The notes under the pieces: model-generated
Seen by the model: only the letters and a program-made list of their open reading frames with translations
Database searches by the model: none
Told to the model about the DNA's origin: nothing
Shown here: positions 1 through 6,636 of the stretch, one piece after another
Position numbering within the stretch: the first letter of the stretch is position 1
Layout of the letters: each line of letters begins with the position of its first letter
Program-made: the position numbers and the translations under genes
DNA from: Anaerolineales bacterium
GTDB lineage: Bacteria; Chloroflexota; Anaerolineae; Anaerolineales; Villigracilaceae
Length of the DNA: 13,248 nucleotides
Direction of reading: 5' to 3'
Assembly (NCBI GenBank): GCA_024763295.1
Contig: JANTFU010000029.1
Span: forward strand, 1-13,248

Positions 1-765
1 ATCCATTGCATACGACTGAAGCGTGTTCGAGAGCGAGAAGAGGAAGAGCAGAATTGCCCCCTCGGCAGGCTGCCCGACGACCGCCGCGCCGGTGGCTGCC
101 ATAATCATCAGGAAATCGACGTTGAGTTTGCGCTCGCGCAGCGCGTCGAGGCTTTCTTGCACGCCGTACCAACCGCCAGCGACGTAAGCCACGCCGTACA
201 TGACGGCGACCAGTAGCGGTTCCATCCCCGTGCGGGTGCCGATAAACCCAGCGAGCGCCGTGATGAAGGTTAATACCGTGAGAACAACTTCTTTTTTCTC
301 TTGCGTGAGCGTAAAACCGCTGTCTTTGACAGGCGCATCTTCGTGAACGGGGCGTGCGGATGTGACGCTGTGCGTCTCGCCAAGCGTCAGGTGCGGCTGG
401 TTGAGCGAGGCTTCAATGACGCCGTTGCTAATGTTGGCAATTGGTAAACTGGCGGCAGTTTGATATTGCATTTTGAGCATTTCGCCCATGTCGCCTGCAC
501 AATGGGCGCAGGCGGCAGAGCCATGTTCCGCTTTGGCGGCACATTGCCCCACACGTATCGCGGCAAGTTGCCCCGCTTTGTTGATGACTTGCAGAGCGCT
601 TTCGTTGCTGATAATGCGTTCATCGAAAGTCGCTTTTAGTTCGCCCGTTTCAAGGTCAAACTCAACGTTCTCAATGCCGGCATAGCCTTCGAGTGTGTCG
701 GTCAGTACCTCCGTGCAGCGCGTCCCGACGGGCGGGGAGAGGGTTTCAAGTTCTAAAGTTGGCAT
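1..765 (-). CDS. Heavy-metal translocating P1B-type ATPase, N-terminal part (cut by window edge)
   Basis: The minus-strand frame is open from ATG at 765 to the window edge (255 residues, no stop). Metal-transporting P1B ATPases pump soft metal ions across the inner membrane using ATP. Residues ~1-70 resemble an HMA metal-binding domain in which the usual GMTCxxC is reduced to GTRCTEV (only C17). A separate His/Cys cluster follows (H81, C86-A-H-C89). Hydrophobic segments at ~159-177, ~184-202, ~218-232 and ~236-250 fit TM1-TM4; the LNVDFLM sequence at 214-220 and the SLSNTL sequence at 244-249 are typical of this family. The DKTGT phosphorylation motif and the CPx-type metal site lie beyond the window, so the metal cannot be read. 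It sits 90 bases downstream of the perR-like gene on the same strand, which suggests co-transcription. A weak AAGAGA lies upstream of the ATG. Zn, Co or Fe(II) export are all possible. Confidence 0.88.
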   Translation of the reverse strand, partial: MPTLELETLSPPVGTRCTEVLTDTLEGYAGIENVEFDLETGELKATFDERIISNESALQVINKAGQLAAIRVGQCAAKAEHGSAACAHCAGDMGEMLKMQYQTAASLPIANISNGVIEASLNQPHLTLGETHSVTSARPVHEDAPVKDSGFTLTQEKKEVVLTVLTFITALAGFIGTRTGMEPLLVAVMYGVAYVAGGWYGVQESLDALRERKLNVDFLMIMAATGAAVVGQPAEGAILLFLFSLSNTLQSYAMD

Positions 766-784
766 AGTTTTTCTCTTAATTATT

Positions 785-855
785 AACCGCTAATCTTCGC
801 TAATCACGCTAATTTTCAAGTTTTGATTAGCGTAACTTCGCGTGGATTAGCGGTT
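785..855. repeat. Palindromic array of CGCTAAT words
   Basis: CGCTAAT occurs at 788, 798 and 807, and its inverted form ATTAGCG at 826 and 846. The outer arms AACCGCTAATC (785-795) and GATTAGCGGTT (845-855) pair perfectly over 11 bases, and an inner pair ACGCTAAT/ATTAGCGT (806-813, 826-833) is also perfect. The element fills almost the whole gap between the perR-like gene and the ATPase gene and would fold as a nested hairpin in their shared transcript. There is no T tract next to it, so it does not look like a terminator. Confidence 0.75.
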
Positions 856-1293
856 TTAATTCTCTTGTTTTTTCTGACACTCAGGGCAAAGCCCGTAATA
901 CAACACTCGCGCCCCAAGCAGCTTGTAGCCGCTTGTAGACGTGATTTCATCGTCAAGTTGTTGGACGTGGCTGCTGGGGATGTCGATAATTTTGTTGCAC
1001 GAGATACAAGCCAAATTCACGTGCGGTTCGGTATCTGCATCGTAATGGATACTGCCATCCCCTGCGCCGCCGAGCGCGTTCACCACGCCGATTTTCACCA
1101 ATGCTTCGAGCGTGTTGTAAACCGTCGCCAACGAGAGTGAATCAAATTGCGGGCGCAGTTCGTCGTAGATCATCGCCGCAGTAGGATGCGCTTCGCTTTC
1201 AGCGAGTGCCTTGCAGATGGCGGCGCGCTGGGGCGTCATGCGCATTCCGGCGCTTTTTAAGGAAGTGGTTAGGCGTTCTGTTGTTATTTGCAT
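856..1293 (-). CDS. perR: Fur-family transcriptional repressor, PerR-like
   Basis: A 145-residue Fur-family protein, full length for the family. It has an N-terminal winged helix (~1-83, with the SLATVYNTLEAL recognition-helix region at 52-63) and a C-terminal dimerisation and metal domain. C96/C99 and C136/C139 form two CxxC pairs, the structural zinc site of PerR and Fur. Regulatory-site positions line up with Bacillus PerR without gaps: H36 (PerR H37), D85, H91 and D104 are kept, while PerR H93 is N93 here. PerR proteins repress oxidative-stress and metal-homeostasis genes and are inactivated by iron-catalysed oxidation of His ligands. The promoter overlaps Per-box-like palindromes, so autorepression is likely, and the downstream P-type ATPase is the obvious co-regulated target. 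Zur or Fur function cannot be excluded. The ATG at 1293 has no clear Shine-Dalgarno sequence. Confidence 0.88.
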   Translation of the reverse strand: MQITTERLTTSLKSAGMRMTPQRAAICKALAESEAHPTAAMIYDELRPQFDSLSLATVYNTLEALVKIGVVNALGGAGDGSIHYDADTEPHVNLACISCNKIIDIPSSHVQQLDDEITSTSGYKLLGARVLYYGLCPECQKKQEN

Positions 1294-1296
1294 AAT

Positions 1297-1328
1297 TTAT
1301 AATCTTTCTAAATTTAGAATTATTATAA
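1297..1328 (-). promoter_or_regulatory. Two Per-box-like operators upstream of the perR-like gene
   Basis: The consensus TTATAATnATTATAA is matched at 13 of 14 defined positions by 1314-1328 and at 12 of 14 by 1297-1311. The first box covers the -10 element and the predicted start point, the second lies between start point and start codon. A perfect 14-base palindrome TTCTAAATTTAGAA (1306-1319) bridges them. Placement implies repression of its own operon. Confidence 0.75.
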
Positions 1329-1349
1329 ACAATAAGTCTCTTTTGTCAA
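1322..1349 (-). promoter_or_regulatory. Sigma-70-type promoter of the perR-ATPase unit
   Basis: Read on the minus strand, TTGACA (1349-1344) and TATAAT (1327-1322) are both perfect consensus with a 16-base spacer. The predicted start is near 1315, giving a leader of about 22 bases. Confidence 0.85.
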
Positions 1350-1399
1350 GGCTGCATTTTAATTCTTATACACTTCTTACAGCCCCATTTTTTTCTCTA

Positions 1400-1408
1400 T
1401 GGTATCAT
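1400..1408 (+). promoter_or_regulatory. Candidate extended -10 promoter of the hrcA operon
   Basis: TGGTATCAT fits an extended -10 element (TGnTATAAT, one mismatch) with no good -35. Start point would be near 1415, just ahead of the CIRCE operator, the usual arrangement. An alternative is TTGTCA (1343-1348) with TATACA (1367-1372), an 18-base spacer. Which is used is not visible from sequence. Confidence 0.45.
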
Positions 1409-1421
1409 CGCTAACCGATGA

Positions 1422-1448
1422 TTAGCACCTTCCATTTAAGGGTGCTAA
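1422..1448 (+). promoter_or_regulatory. CIRCE operator (HrcA binding site)
   Basis: An inverted repeat TTAGCACCT-N9-GGGTGCTAA close to the CIRCE consensus TTAGCACTC-N9-GAGTGCTAA, with the exact 9-base spacer. The innermost arm bases deviate (three of 18). HrcA binds CIRCE and represses heat-shock genes, so this indicates autoregulation of hrcA and control of the genes behind it. Confidence 0.9.
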
Positions 1449-1485
1449 AGGTGACGCGATGAGAGACTAGCAATTCTCGATATGA

Positions 1486-1571
1486 CTCCGCGAGGAGCAT
1501 GCTTTTGCGACGAAGCGGTCTCGTTATTGCGAGAAGACTGCTTCGGCGGTAAAGCTGCCTCGCAGAATCAT
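1486..1571 (-). repeat. Dispersed palindromic element, copy 1
   Basis: About 86 bases with ends GCGAGG (1490-1495) and CCTCGC (1558-1563) and inner CGAAGC...GCTTCG arms. Its reverse complement is nearly the same as the element at 2633-2720, so it lies in the opposite orientation. It occupies the hrcA 5' leader between CIRCE and the start codon. Confidence 0.8.
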
Positions 1572-1588
1572 ACAAATTGAGAATTATT

Positions 1589-2617
1589 GTGAGAGACTTG
1601 ACCGAACGCCAAAAAACGATCCTTTTGCTGGTCGTCCGCGAGTATATTGATAGCGGGCAGCCGGTCGGCTCCAAGTCGCTGATTAACAAATACAAACTGG
1701 ATGTCAGCTCTGCGACGGTGCGTAACGAAATGCGCGCCCTAACCGAGATGGGCTACTTGCGTACAACGACGGGACGCATCCCGACCGAGGCTGGGTACCG
1801 TTATTTTGTCAGACAGGTGATGAAAGAAGCGGATCTGCCAAACGCCGTCCGGCGCACGATCTCGCACCAGTTTTCGCAGGCGAATACCAATCTCGAACAA
1901 TGGATGACCCTCGCCGCCTCCGTTCTGGCACATCAGACTCAGGCGGTTTCGTTGGTGACAGCGCCGCGCAACGAGGAAGTACTTTTTAAACATCTGGAAC
2001 TCATCTCCACACAGGGACGGCAGGTTTTAATGGTGTTGGTCTTTGTCGGTGGCGATGTTTCCCAGCAAATCCTCACGCTGGCAGAATCCCTGCCGCAGGG
2101 ACGGCTGAGTCAGGTCGCTGAACGGCTGAATCTTTCGTTGCGTGGCTTATCCTCTGAGCAAATCGAAGCCTTGCCCGCTCGTTCAGACCTTTTGGAGCAG
2201 GATATTCTCTCGCTTGTTTTGCAGGAAATGCAGCAGCGTGAAGAATCTGACTCAGGCGAGTTGTACATGGATGGCATGGCAAATCTTCTCGCCGAAGCCT
2301 CCTTTGCAGACTCGGATGAAGGTCGGCGTACGCTGCGTCTCTTTGATGAACGCGCCCGTTTGCGAGACCTGCTTTCCAGCACGGTGGTGGATTCCACTGT
2401 CGGTGGGGTACAAGTTTTGGTCGGCGGCAACCAAGATTGGGAAGAGTTGCGGCACTGTTCTATCGTGCTCGCAAGGTATGGCGTGCAGAACCAAGCCGTG
2501 GGCACGCTCGGTGTCGTCGGTCCCATGCGGATGCCCTACGCTAGAAATATTCCCACCGTCCGCTATATGGCGGATTTATTGAGTGGGTTGATGACAGAAA
2601 ATCTTTCTGGAGAATAG
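1589..2617 (+). CDS. hrcA: Heat-inducible transcription repressor HrcA
   Basis: A 342-residue protein when started at GTG 1589, a normal HrcA length. The N-terminus (LTERQKTILLLVVREYIDSG) and the following PVGSKSL and SSATVRNEM segments form the winged-helix DNA-binding domain of HrcA; the rest is the GAF-like dimerisation domain, ending with the conserved GVVGPMRMPY segment near residue 310. HrcA binds CIRCE and represses the groE and dnaK operons at normal temperature, with GroEL assisting its folding. The CIRCE at 1422-1448 confirms this role here. I chose GTG 1589 because the protein then begins VRDLTERQ as in homologues and a weak GAG lies 7 bases upstream; TTG 1577 is possible and would add four residues. 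The leader from the predicted promoter is unusually long (~170 bases) because a palindromic repeat sits in it. Confidence 0.95.
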   Translation: MRDLTERQKTILLLVVREYIDSGQPVGSKSLINKYKLDVSSATVRNEMRALTEMGYLRTTTGRIPTEAGYRYFVRQVMKEADLPNAVRRTISHQFSQANTNLEQWMTLAASVLAHQTQAVSLVTAPRNEEVLFKHLELISTQGRQVLMVLVFVGGDVSQQILTLAESLPQGRLSQVAERLNLSLRGLSSEQIEALPARSDLLEQDILSLVLQEMQQREESDSGELYMDGMANLLAEASFADSDEGRRTLRLFDERARLRDLLSSTVVDSTVGGVQVLVGGNQDWEELRHCSIVLARYGVQNQAVGTLGVVGPMRMPYARNIPTVRYMADLLSGLMTENLSGE

Positions 2618-2632
2618 TAAGCTCACTTACAG

Positions 2633-2720
2633 GTGATTTTGCGAGGCAGTTTTACCGCCGAAGCAATCTCATTGAACCAGGAGACCGCTTCGTTGCAAGT
2701 GCATGCTCCTCGCGGATTCA
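2633..2720 (+). repeat. Dispersed palindromic element, copy 2
   Basis: Ends GCGAGG (2641-2646) and CCTCGC (2708-2713); inner arms CGAAGCAATCTC (2659-2670) and GAGACCGCTTCG (2681-2692), which pair at 10 of 12 positions. It is a near copy of the reverse complement of 1486-1571 and fills the hrcA-grpE gap, so hrcA is bracketed by an inverted pair. Confidence 0.82.
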
Positions 2721-2753
2721 ATCTGTAATACGATAAAAAATTTTGGAGAAATA

Positions 2754-3314
2754 ATGGCTAAGAAGAAATCCAAAAAAGAAGAAGTTGAAGAAGAAGCCGC
2801 TGAAGTGGTAGAAGAAAGCGCCGAAGCCGAAGTCGTTGAGATGGAAATGGTCTCTGGCGAAGAATATGCCGCGTTGCAGGAAGAGTTAGCGCAGGCACAG
2901 AATGACGTGAAAGAGAAAAACGACGAGCTTTTGCGCACCTTGGCGGAGTTTGCTAATTACAAAAAGCGCCTTGAGCGTGACCAGATTTTACAAAAGGCGA
3001 ATATGAAAGGCGATATTGTTAAACGCTTTTTGCCTGCGATGGACGATATGTTGCGTGCTTTGCAAAACGCTCCCGATGACCCGTGGGTGGAAGGCATCCA
3101 GTTGATTTATCGCAAGATGGAAAATGCGCTGGAAGCGGAAGGCATTACGAAGATCGAAGCCGAAGGCGCGGAATTCGACCCGAATTTCCATGAAGCGGTT
3201 TCTCAGGTGCCCAGCGAAGAGCATGAAAGCGGTACAATCGTTGAAGTTTTACAGCAAGGCTATATGCTCGGCGAGCGTGTGATCCGCCCTGCAATGGTTT
3301 TGGTGGCGCAGTAA
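2754..3314 (+). CDS. grpE: Nucleotide exchange factor GrpE
   Basis: A 186-residue GrpE, the exchange factor that releases ADP from DnaK. A very charged Lys/Glu N-terminus (residues 2-35) leads into a long helix and coiled coil (~35-80) with the LLRTLAEFANYKKRLERD segment typical of GrpE. The C-terminal beta domain contains EGAEFDPNFHEAV and ends with the family signature GYMLGERVIRPAMVLV. The start is ATG 2754: GGAG lies 5 bases upstream at 2745-2748, and the frame extended upstream would run into the palindromic repeat. Its place between hrcA and dnaK is the standard heat-shock order. No separate promoter or second CIRCE is visible, so it is probably co-transcribed with hrcA. Confidence 0.96.
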   Translation: MAKKKSKKEEVEEEAAEVVEESAEAEVVEMEMVSGEEYAALQEELAQAQNDVKEKNDELLRTLAEFANYKKRLERDQILQKANMKGDIVKRFLPAMDDMLRALQNAPDDPWVEGIQLIYRKMENALEAEGITKIEAEGAEFDPNFHEAVSQVPSEEHESGTIVEVLQQGYMLGERVIRPAMVLVAQ

Positions 3315-3329
3315 ATAGAAGAAACCAGC

Positions 3330-3438
3330 TCCTGAGCGGAGGGCTTTGCGAAGCAAAGCACGCAGTCGAAGGACGGGGTTCTCTGGTTACGCCGTCCTTC
3401 GACTGCGTTCCTCCCGTTGGTCGTCACTCCGCTCAGGA
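3330..3438. repeat. Compound palindrome between grpE and dnaK
   Basis: The outer arms TCCTGAGCGGAG (3330-3341) and CTCCGCTCAGGA (3427-3438) are perfect inverted copies. Inner arms CGCAGTCGAAGGACGG (3361-3376) and CCGTCCTTCGACTGCG (3392-3407) pair perfectly over 16 bases. A small hairpin GCTTTGC-GAA-GCAAAGC (3343-3359) lies in the left half. There is no run of T, so it is a repeat or processing structure more than a terminator. It differs from the GCGAGG family. Confidence 0.82.
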
Positions 3439-3470
3439 ATTCGCAATTGTATAAAAGAGGAGAACTTATT

Positions 3471-5348
3471 ATGGGCAAAATCATTGGCATTGACTTAGGT
3501 ACCACCAACTCTGCTGCGGCAGTCATGTCTGGCGGTGAGCCGACTGTTATCCCCTCTGTGGAGGGTGAACGCACGATCCCATCGGTGGTGGCGGTGAATA
3601 AGAATGGCGAACGTCTGGTCGGGCGTGTGGCGCGCAACCAAGCTATCGTCAACCCAACGAACACGATTTTCTCGATTAAGCGCTTTATGGGCGGCAAATT
3701 CAGTGACGCCGAAGTGCAGAATACGAAAAAACGTGTCCCTTACGAAGTCAAGGAAGCGGCAAACGGCGACGTGCGCGTGATGCTGGATGGTAAAGAGCAT
3801 TCTGCCCCCGAAGTTTCCGCCATGATCCTTGCCAAGATCAAAGCGGATGCGGAAGCCTATCTCGGCGAGCCGGTTACGCAGGCTGTGATTACTGTCCCCG
3901 CTTACTTTAACGATGCCCAGCGTAATGCCACGAAAGATGCCGGCAAGATTGCTGGTCTCGAAGTCTTGCGCATCATCAACGAGCCGACTGCTTCATCGCT
4001 GGCGTATGGCTTGGATAAGAAAGACAACGAAATCATCGTGGTCTATGACCTCGGCGGCGGCACTTTCGACGTTTCCGTTCTGGAAGTTGGCGACGGCGTT
4101 TTTCAGGTACGTTCCACCAGTGGCGATACTTTCCTCGGCGGCGATGACTTCGATCAGCGTATCATTGATTTCTTTGTGGCAGAATTCAAGAAAGATAATG
4201 GTATTGACCTCGGTAATGACCGTCAGGCGTTGCAGCGTTTGAAGGAAGCCGCTGAAAAGGCGAAAATCGAACTTTCGACGATGATGCAGACCGAAGTGAA
4301 TCTGCCTTATATCACGGCAGACGCTTCGGGTCCGAAACATTTGGTGTTGACCATGAGCCGCGCCAAGCTCGAACAATTGACCGCCGATCTGGTTGACCGC
4401 ACGATGGCGCCTGTCCGTCAGGCATTGTCGGATGCTGGCTTGAAAGCCAGCGAAATTGACGAAGTTGTGCTCGTCGGTGGGATGACCCGTATGCCTGCCG
4501 TGCAGGATCGTGTGAAGGCTTTCTTCGGCAAAGACCCGCACAAGGGCGTGAATCCCGACGAAGTTGTGGCGATCGGCGCTGCCATTCAGGGCGGCGTTCT
4601 GGCAGGTGATGTCAAAGACATCCTGCTGCTCGATGTGACCCCGCTCTCGCTCTCCATCGAGACTCTGGGCGGCGTGGCAACCCGTTTGATTGAGCGCAAC
4701 ACGACCATCCCGACCCGCAAGAGCCAAATCTTCTCGACGGCGAGCGACAAACAGTCGCAGGTCGAGATTCACGTCCTGCAAGGCGAGCGTCCGATGGCGA
4801 ACGATAATAAATCGTTGGGCAATTTCATCTTAGACGGTATCCCGCCTGCGCCCAGGGGCGTTCCGCAGATCGAAGTCACCTTCGACATCGATGCGAACGG
4901 CATCATCAAAGTGACCGCATCCGATAAGGCAACCGGCAGAAGTCAGGATATTACGATTACGGCGTCATCGGGTTTGTCGGACGAAGAAGTTGAGCGCATG
5001 CGCAAGGATGCTGAAGAGCACGCCGACGAAGATGCTAAGCGCAAAGAATTGATCGAAACCCGCAACACCGCCGATAACACGGCGTACGGCGCAGAGAAGG
5101 CGATCAAGGATTTGGGCGACAAGCTGCCCGATGAAGTGAAGACTGAAGTCGAAGCGGCTGTAGCGGAAGTTCGCAAGACGCTGGAAGGCGACAATCTGGA
5201 TGAGATCAAAGCCGCGACCGAGAAATTGAACGAGGTTGTGCAAAAGATCGGCGCGAGCGTTTATCAGGAACCGCCAACGGGTGCGCCCGCAGGTGGTGAA
5301 GCGCCCGCCGGTGATGATGTCGTTGAAGGCGAAGTAACTGAGGAGTAG
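3471..5348 (+). CDS. dnaK: Chaperone protein DnaK (Hsp70)
   Basis: A 625-residue Hsp70, slightly shorter than E. coli DnaK. The actin-like ATPase domain (~1-370) begins MGKIIGIDLGTTNS and carries the three Hsp70 signatures (IDLGTTNS; VYDLGGGTFDVSVLE; VVLVGGMTRMPAVQD). A linker with DVTPLSLSIET follows, then the substrate-binding beta domain and an acidic helical lid that ends GDDVVEGEVTEE. It binds exposed hydrophobic peptides in an ATP-dependent cycle with DnaJ and GrpE, both encoded next to it. ATG 3471 is the start because AGAGGAG at 3456-3462 gives good spacing and the protein then starts like its homologues; the open frame further upstream crosses a palindromic repeat. Transcription probably comes from the CIRCE-controlled promoter upstream of hrcA. 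Confidence 0.98.
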   Translation: MGKIIGIDLGTTNSAAAVMSGGEPTVIPSVEGERTIPSVVAVNKNGERLVGRVARNQAIVNPTNTIFSIKRFMGGKFSDAEVQNTKKRVPYEVKEAANGDVRVMLDGKEHSAPEVSAMILAKIKADAEAYLGEPVTQAVITVPAYFNDAQRNATKDAGKIAGLEVLRIINEPTASSLAYGLDKKDNEIIVVYDLGGGTFDVSVLEVGDGVFQVRSTSGDTFLGGDDFDQRIIDFFVAEFKKDNGIDLGNDRQALQRLKEAAEKAKIELSTMMQTEVNLPYITADASGPKHLVLTMSRAKLEQLTADLVDRTMAPVRQALSDAGLKASEIDEVVLVGGMTRMPAVQDRVKAFFGKDPHKGVNPDEVVAIGAAIQGGVLAGDVKDILLLDVTPLSLSIETLGGVATRLIERNTTIPTRKSQIFSTASDKQSQVEIHVLQGERPMANDNKSLGNFILDGIPPAPRGVPQIEVTFDIDANGIIKVTASDKATGRSQDITITASSGLSDEEVERMRKDAEEHADEDAKRKELIETRNTADNTAYGAEKAIKDLGDKLPDEVKTEVEAAVAEVRKTLEGDNLDEIKAATEKLNEVVQKIGASVYQEPPTGAPAGGEAPAGDDVVEGEVTEE

Positions 5349-5349
5349 A

Positions 5350-5434
5350 CAGTCTTCAGTCGCTGGTAATCAGTATTCAGGTGCTCGACTTTCGCACCGT
5401 TTACTGATTTCCGTTTACTGATAACTGGTTACTG
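5350..5434. repeat. Heptamer-phased CAGT / ACTG inverted array
   Basis: In the dnaK-dnaJ gap, CAGT or a near form occurs every 7 bases at 5350, 5357, (5364 degenerate), 5371 and 5378. The inverted word ACTG or a near form occurs every 7 bases at 5396, 5403, (5410 degenerate), 5417, 5424 and 5431. The halves meet at a GGTGC/GCACC stem (5380-5384, 5394-5398). The array ends 6 bases before the dnaJ start codon. Confidence 0.75.
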
Positions 5435-5440
5435 TTTTTT

Positions 5441-6562
5441 ATGTCAAAACGCGATTATTACGAAGTGCTCGGCGTTCAGAAGGGCGCATCTACGGATGAG
5501 ATTAAGTCGGCATTCCGTCGTTTGGCGCGCCAATATCATCCTGACGTGAGCAAAGAATCCGACGCCGAAGAAAAATTTAAAGAAATTAACGAAGCCTATG
5601 GCGTGCTGTCTGATGATCAGAAGCGTGCCCAGTATGACCGTTTTGGTCATGCGGGTGTCGGAGATATGGGCGGCATGAACTATGACTTTACGGGCGATTT
5701 TGGTGACCTGTTTGGGGATTTGTTCGGCAGCTTTATGGGGGGCATGGGTGGACGCCGCTCACGCAATGCTCCGCGCCGTGGACGTGACCTGCAAATGGAA
5801 GTCACGCTCGAATTTGACGAAGCGGTTTTCGGCGTGGAAAAAGAGATCGAGTTTTCGCGTGATGAAGAATGCTCTACCTGTCATGGCAATGGCGCGGAAC
5901 CCGGCTCGCAGATTAATACTTGTTCCACTTGCCAAGGACGCGGTGAAGTGCGTCAGGTGCGTAACACCATTTTGGGACAGGTCGTGCAAACCACAACCTG
6001 CCCGACCTGTAACGGGCGCGGACAAACGATTGAAAAACTTTGCCATACCTGTAATGGGCGCGGCTTGGAACGCAAGAGCATTAAAAAGAAGGTGAAAATC
6101 CCTGCTGGCGTGGATAAAGGGCAGCAAATCCGCCTTGCCGGCGAAGGGCAGCCCGGTGTGAACGGCGGTCCGCGTGGCAACCTTTATTTGGTGATGAATG
6201 TCAAACCGCACAAATTCTTCCAGCGGCGCGACGATGATATTTTGCTCAATCTCGACATCAGCGTGCCGCAAGCCGTTTTGGGCGCTGAGATTGAAGTCCC
6301 GACAGTGGATGGCAAAGAAAAGCTGAGCATCCCTGCGGGGACGCAGCCCGGCAAAGTCTTCACGTTGCGCGCACGCGGTGTGCCGCACCTGCAACGCAGC
6401 GGACGTGGTGACCAGAAAATTATTATCAATGTCGCTATTCCTAAAAAGCTCACGAAAGAACAGCGAGCGTTGTTTGAGAAGTTAGCAGAATCGCTGAATG
6501 TTGACGTCAAGCCGCAAGAACGCGGTTTTGGCGATTGGCTGAACGATTTATTTGGGGGATAG
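5441..6562 (+). CDS. dnaJ: Chaperone protein DnaJ (Hsp40)
   Basis: A 373-residue type I DnaJ with all domains: J domain (1-70, HPD at 33-35), a Gly/Phe-rich linker (~72-104), a zinc domain with four CxxCxGxG repeats (C144, C161, C187, C201), and the C-terminal substrate-binding and dimerisation domains. It delivers clients to DnaK and stimulates its ATPase. It lies 92 bases behind dnaK, and its transcript ends at the hairpin at 6585-6621. ATG 5441 is the only start that keeps the N-terminal SKRDYYEVLGV, yet there is no Shine-Dalgarno sequence: the preceding bases are the end of the heptamer array and a run of six T. Confidence 0.98.
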   Translation: MSKRDYYEVLGVQKGASTDEIKSAFRRLARQYHPDVSKESDAEEKFKEINEAYGVLSDDQKRAQYDRFGHAGVGDMGGMNYDFTGDFGDLFGDLFGSFMGGMGGRRSRNAPRRGRDLQMEVTLEFDEAVFGVEKEIEFSRDEECSTCHGNGAEPGSQINTCSTCQGRGEVRQVRNTILGQVVQTTTCPTCNGRGQTIEKLCHTCNGRGLERKSIKKKVKIPAGVDKGQQIRLAGEGQPGVNGGPRGNLYLVMNVKPHKFFQRRDDDILLNLDISVPQAVLGAEIEVPTVDGKEKLSIPAGTQPGKVFTLRARGVPHLQRSGRGDQKIIINVAIPKKLTKEQRALFEKLAESLNVDVKPQERGFGDWLNDLFGG

Positions 6563-6584
6563 TCTTAAATATTGCCTAAAAAGT

Positions 6585-6621
6585 AAACCTGACAGGTTTC
6601 TAAAACCTGTCAGGTTTTTTT
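6585..6621 (+). terminator. Intrinsic terminator after dnaJ
   Basis: A perfect 15-base stem, AAACCTGACAGGTTT (6585-6599) with AAACCTGTCAGGTTT (6603-6617), a 3-base loop, and a run of seven T (6615-6621). It closes the hrcA-grpE-dnaK-dnaJ unit and separates it from the toxin-antitoxin pair. Confidence 0.93.
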
Positions 6622-6636
6622 GATGCTTATGCGCGT

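Noticed and set aside
2703..2753. N-terminal extension of grpE
   Set aside because: It overlaps the dispersed element, and ATG 2754 follows GGAG at correct spacing.
3417..3470. N-terminal extension of dnaK to an upstream TTG
   Set aside because: It would translate part of a palindromic repeat; ATG 3471 has a good ribosome site and gives the conserved Hsp70 N-terminus.
3993..4781. Long 262-residue minus-strand open frame inside dnaK
   Set aside because: It is antisense to a clearly conserved gene, a common by-product of GC-rich codon bias, and its product is low in recognisable structure.
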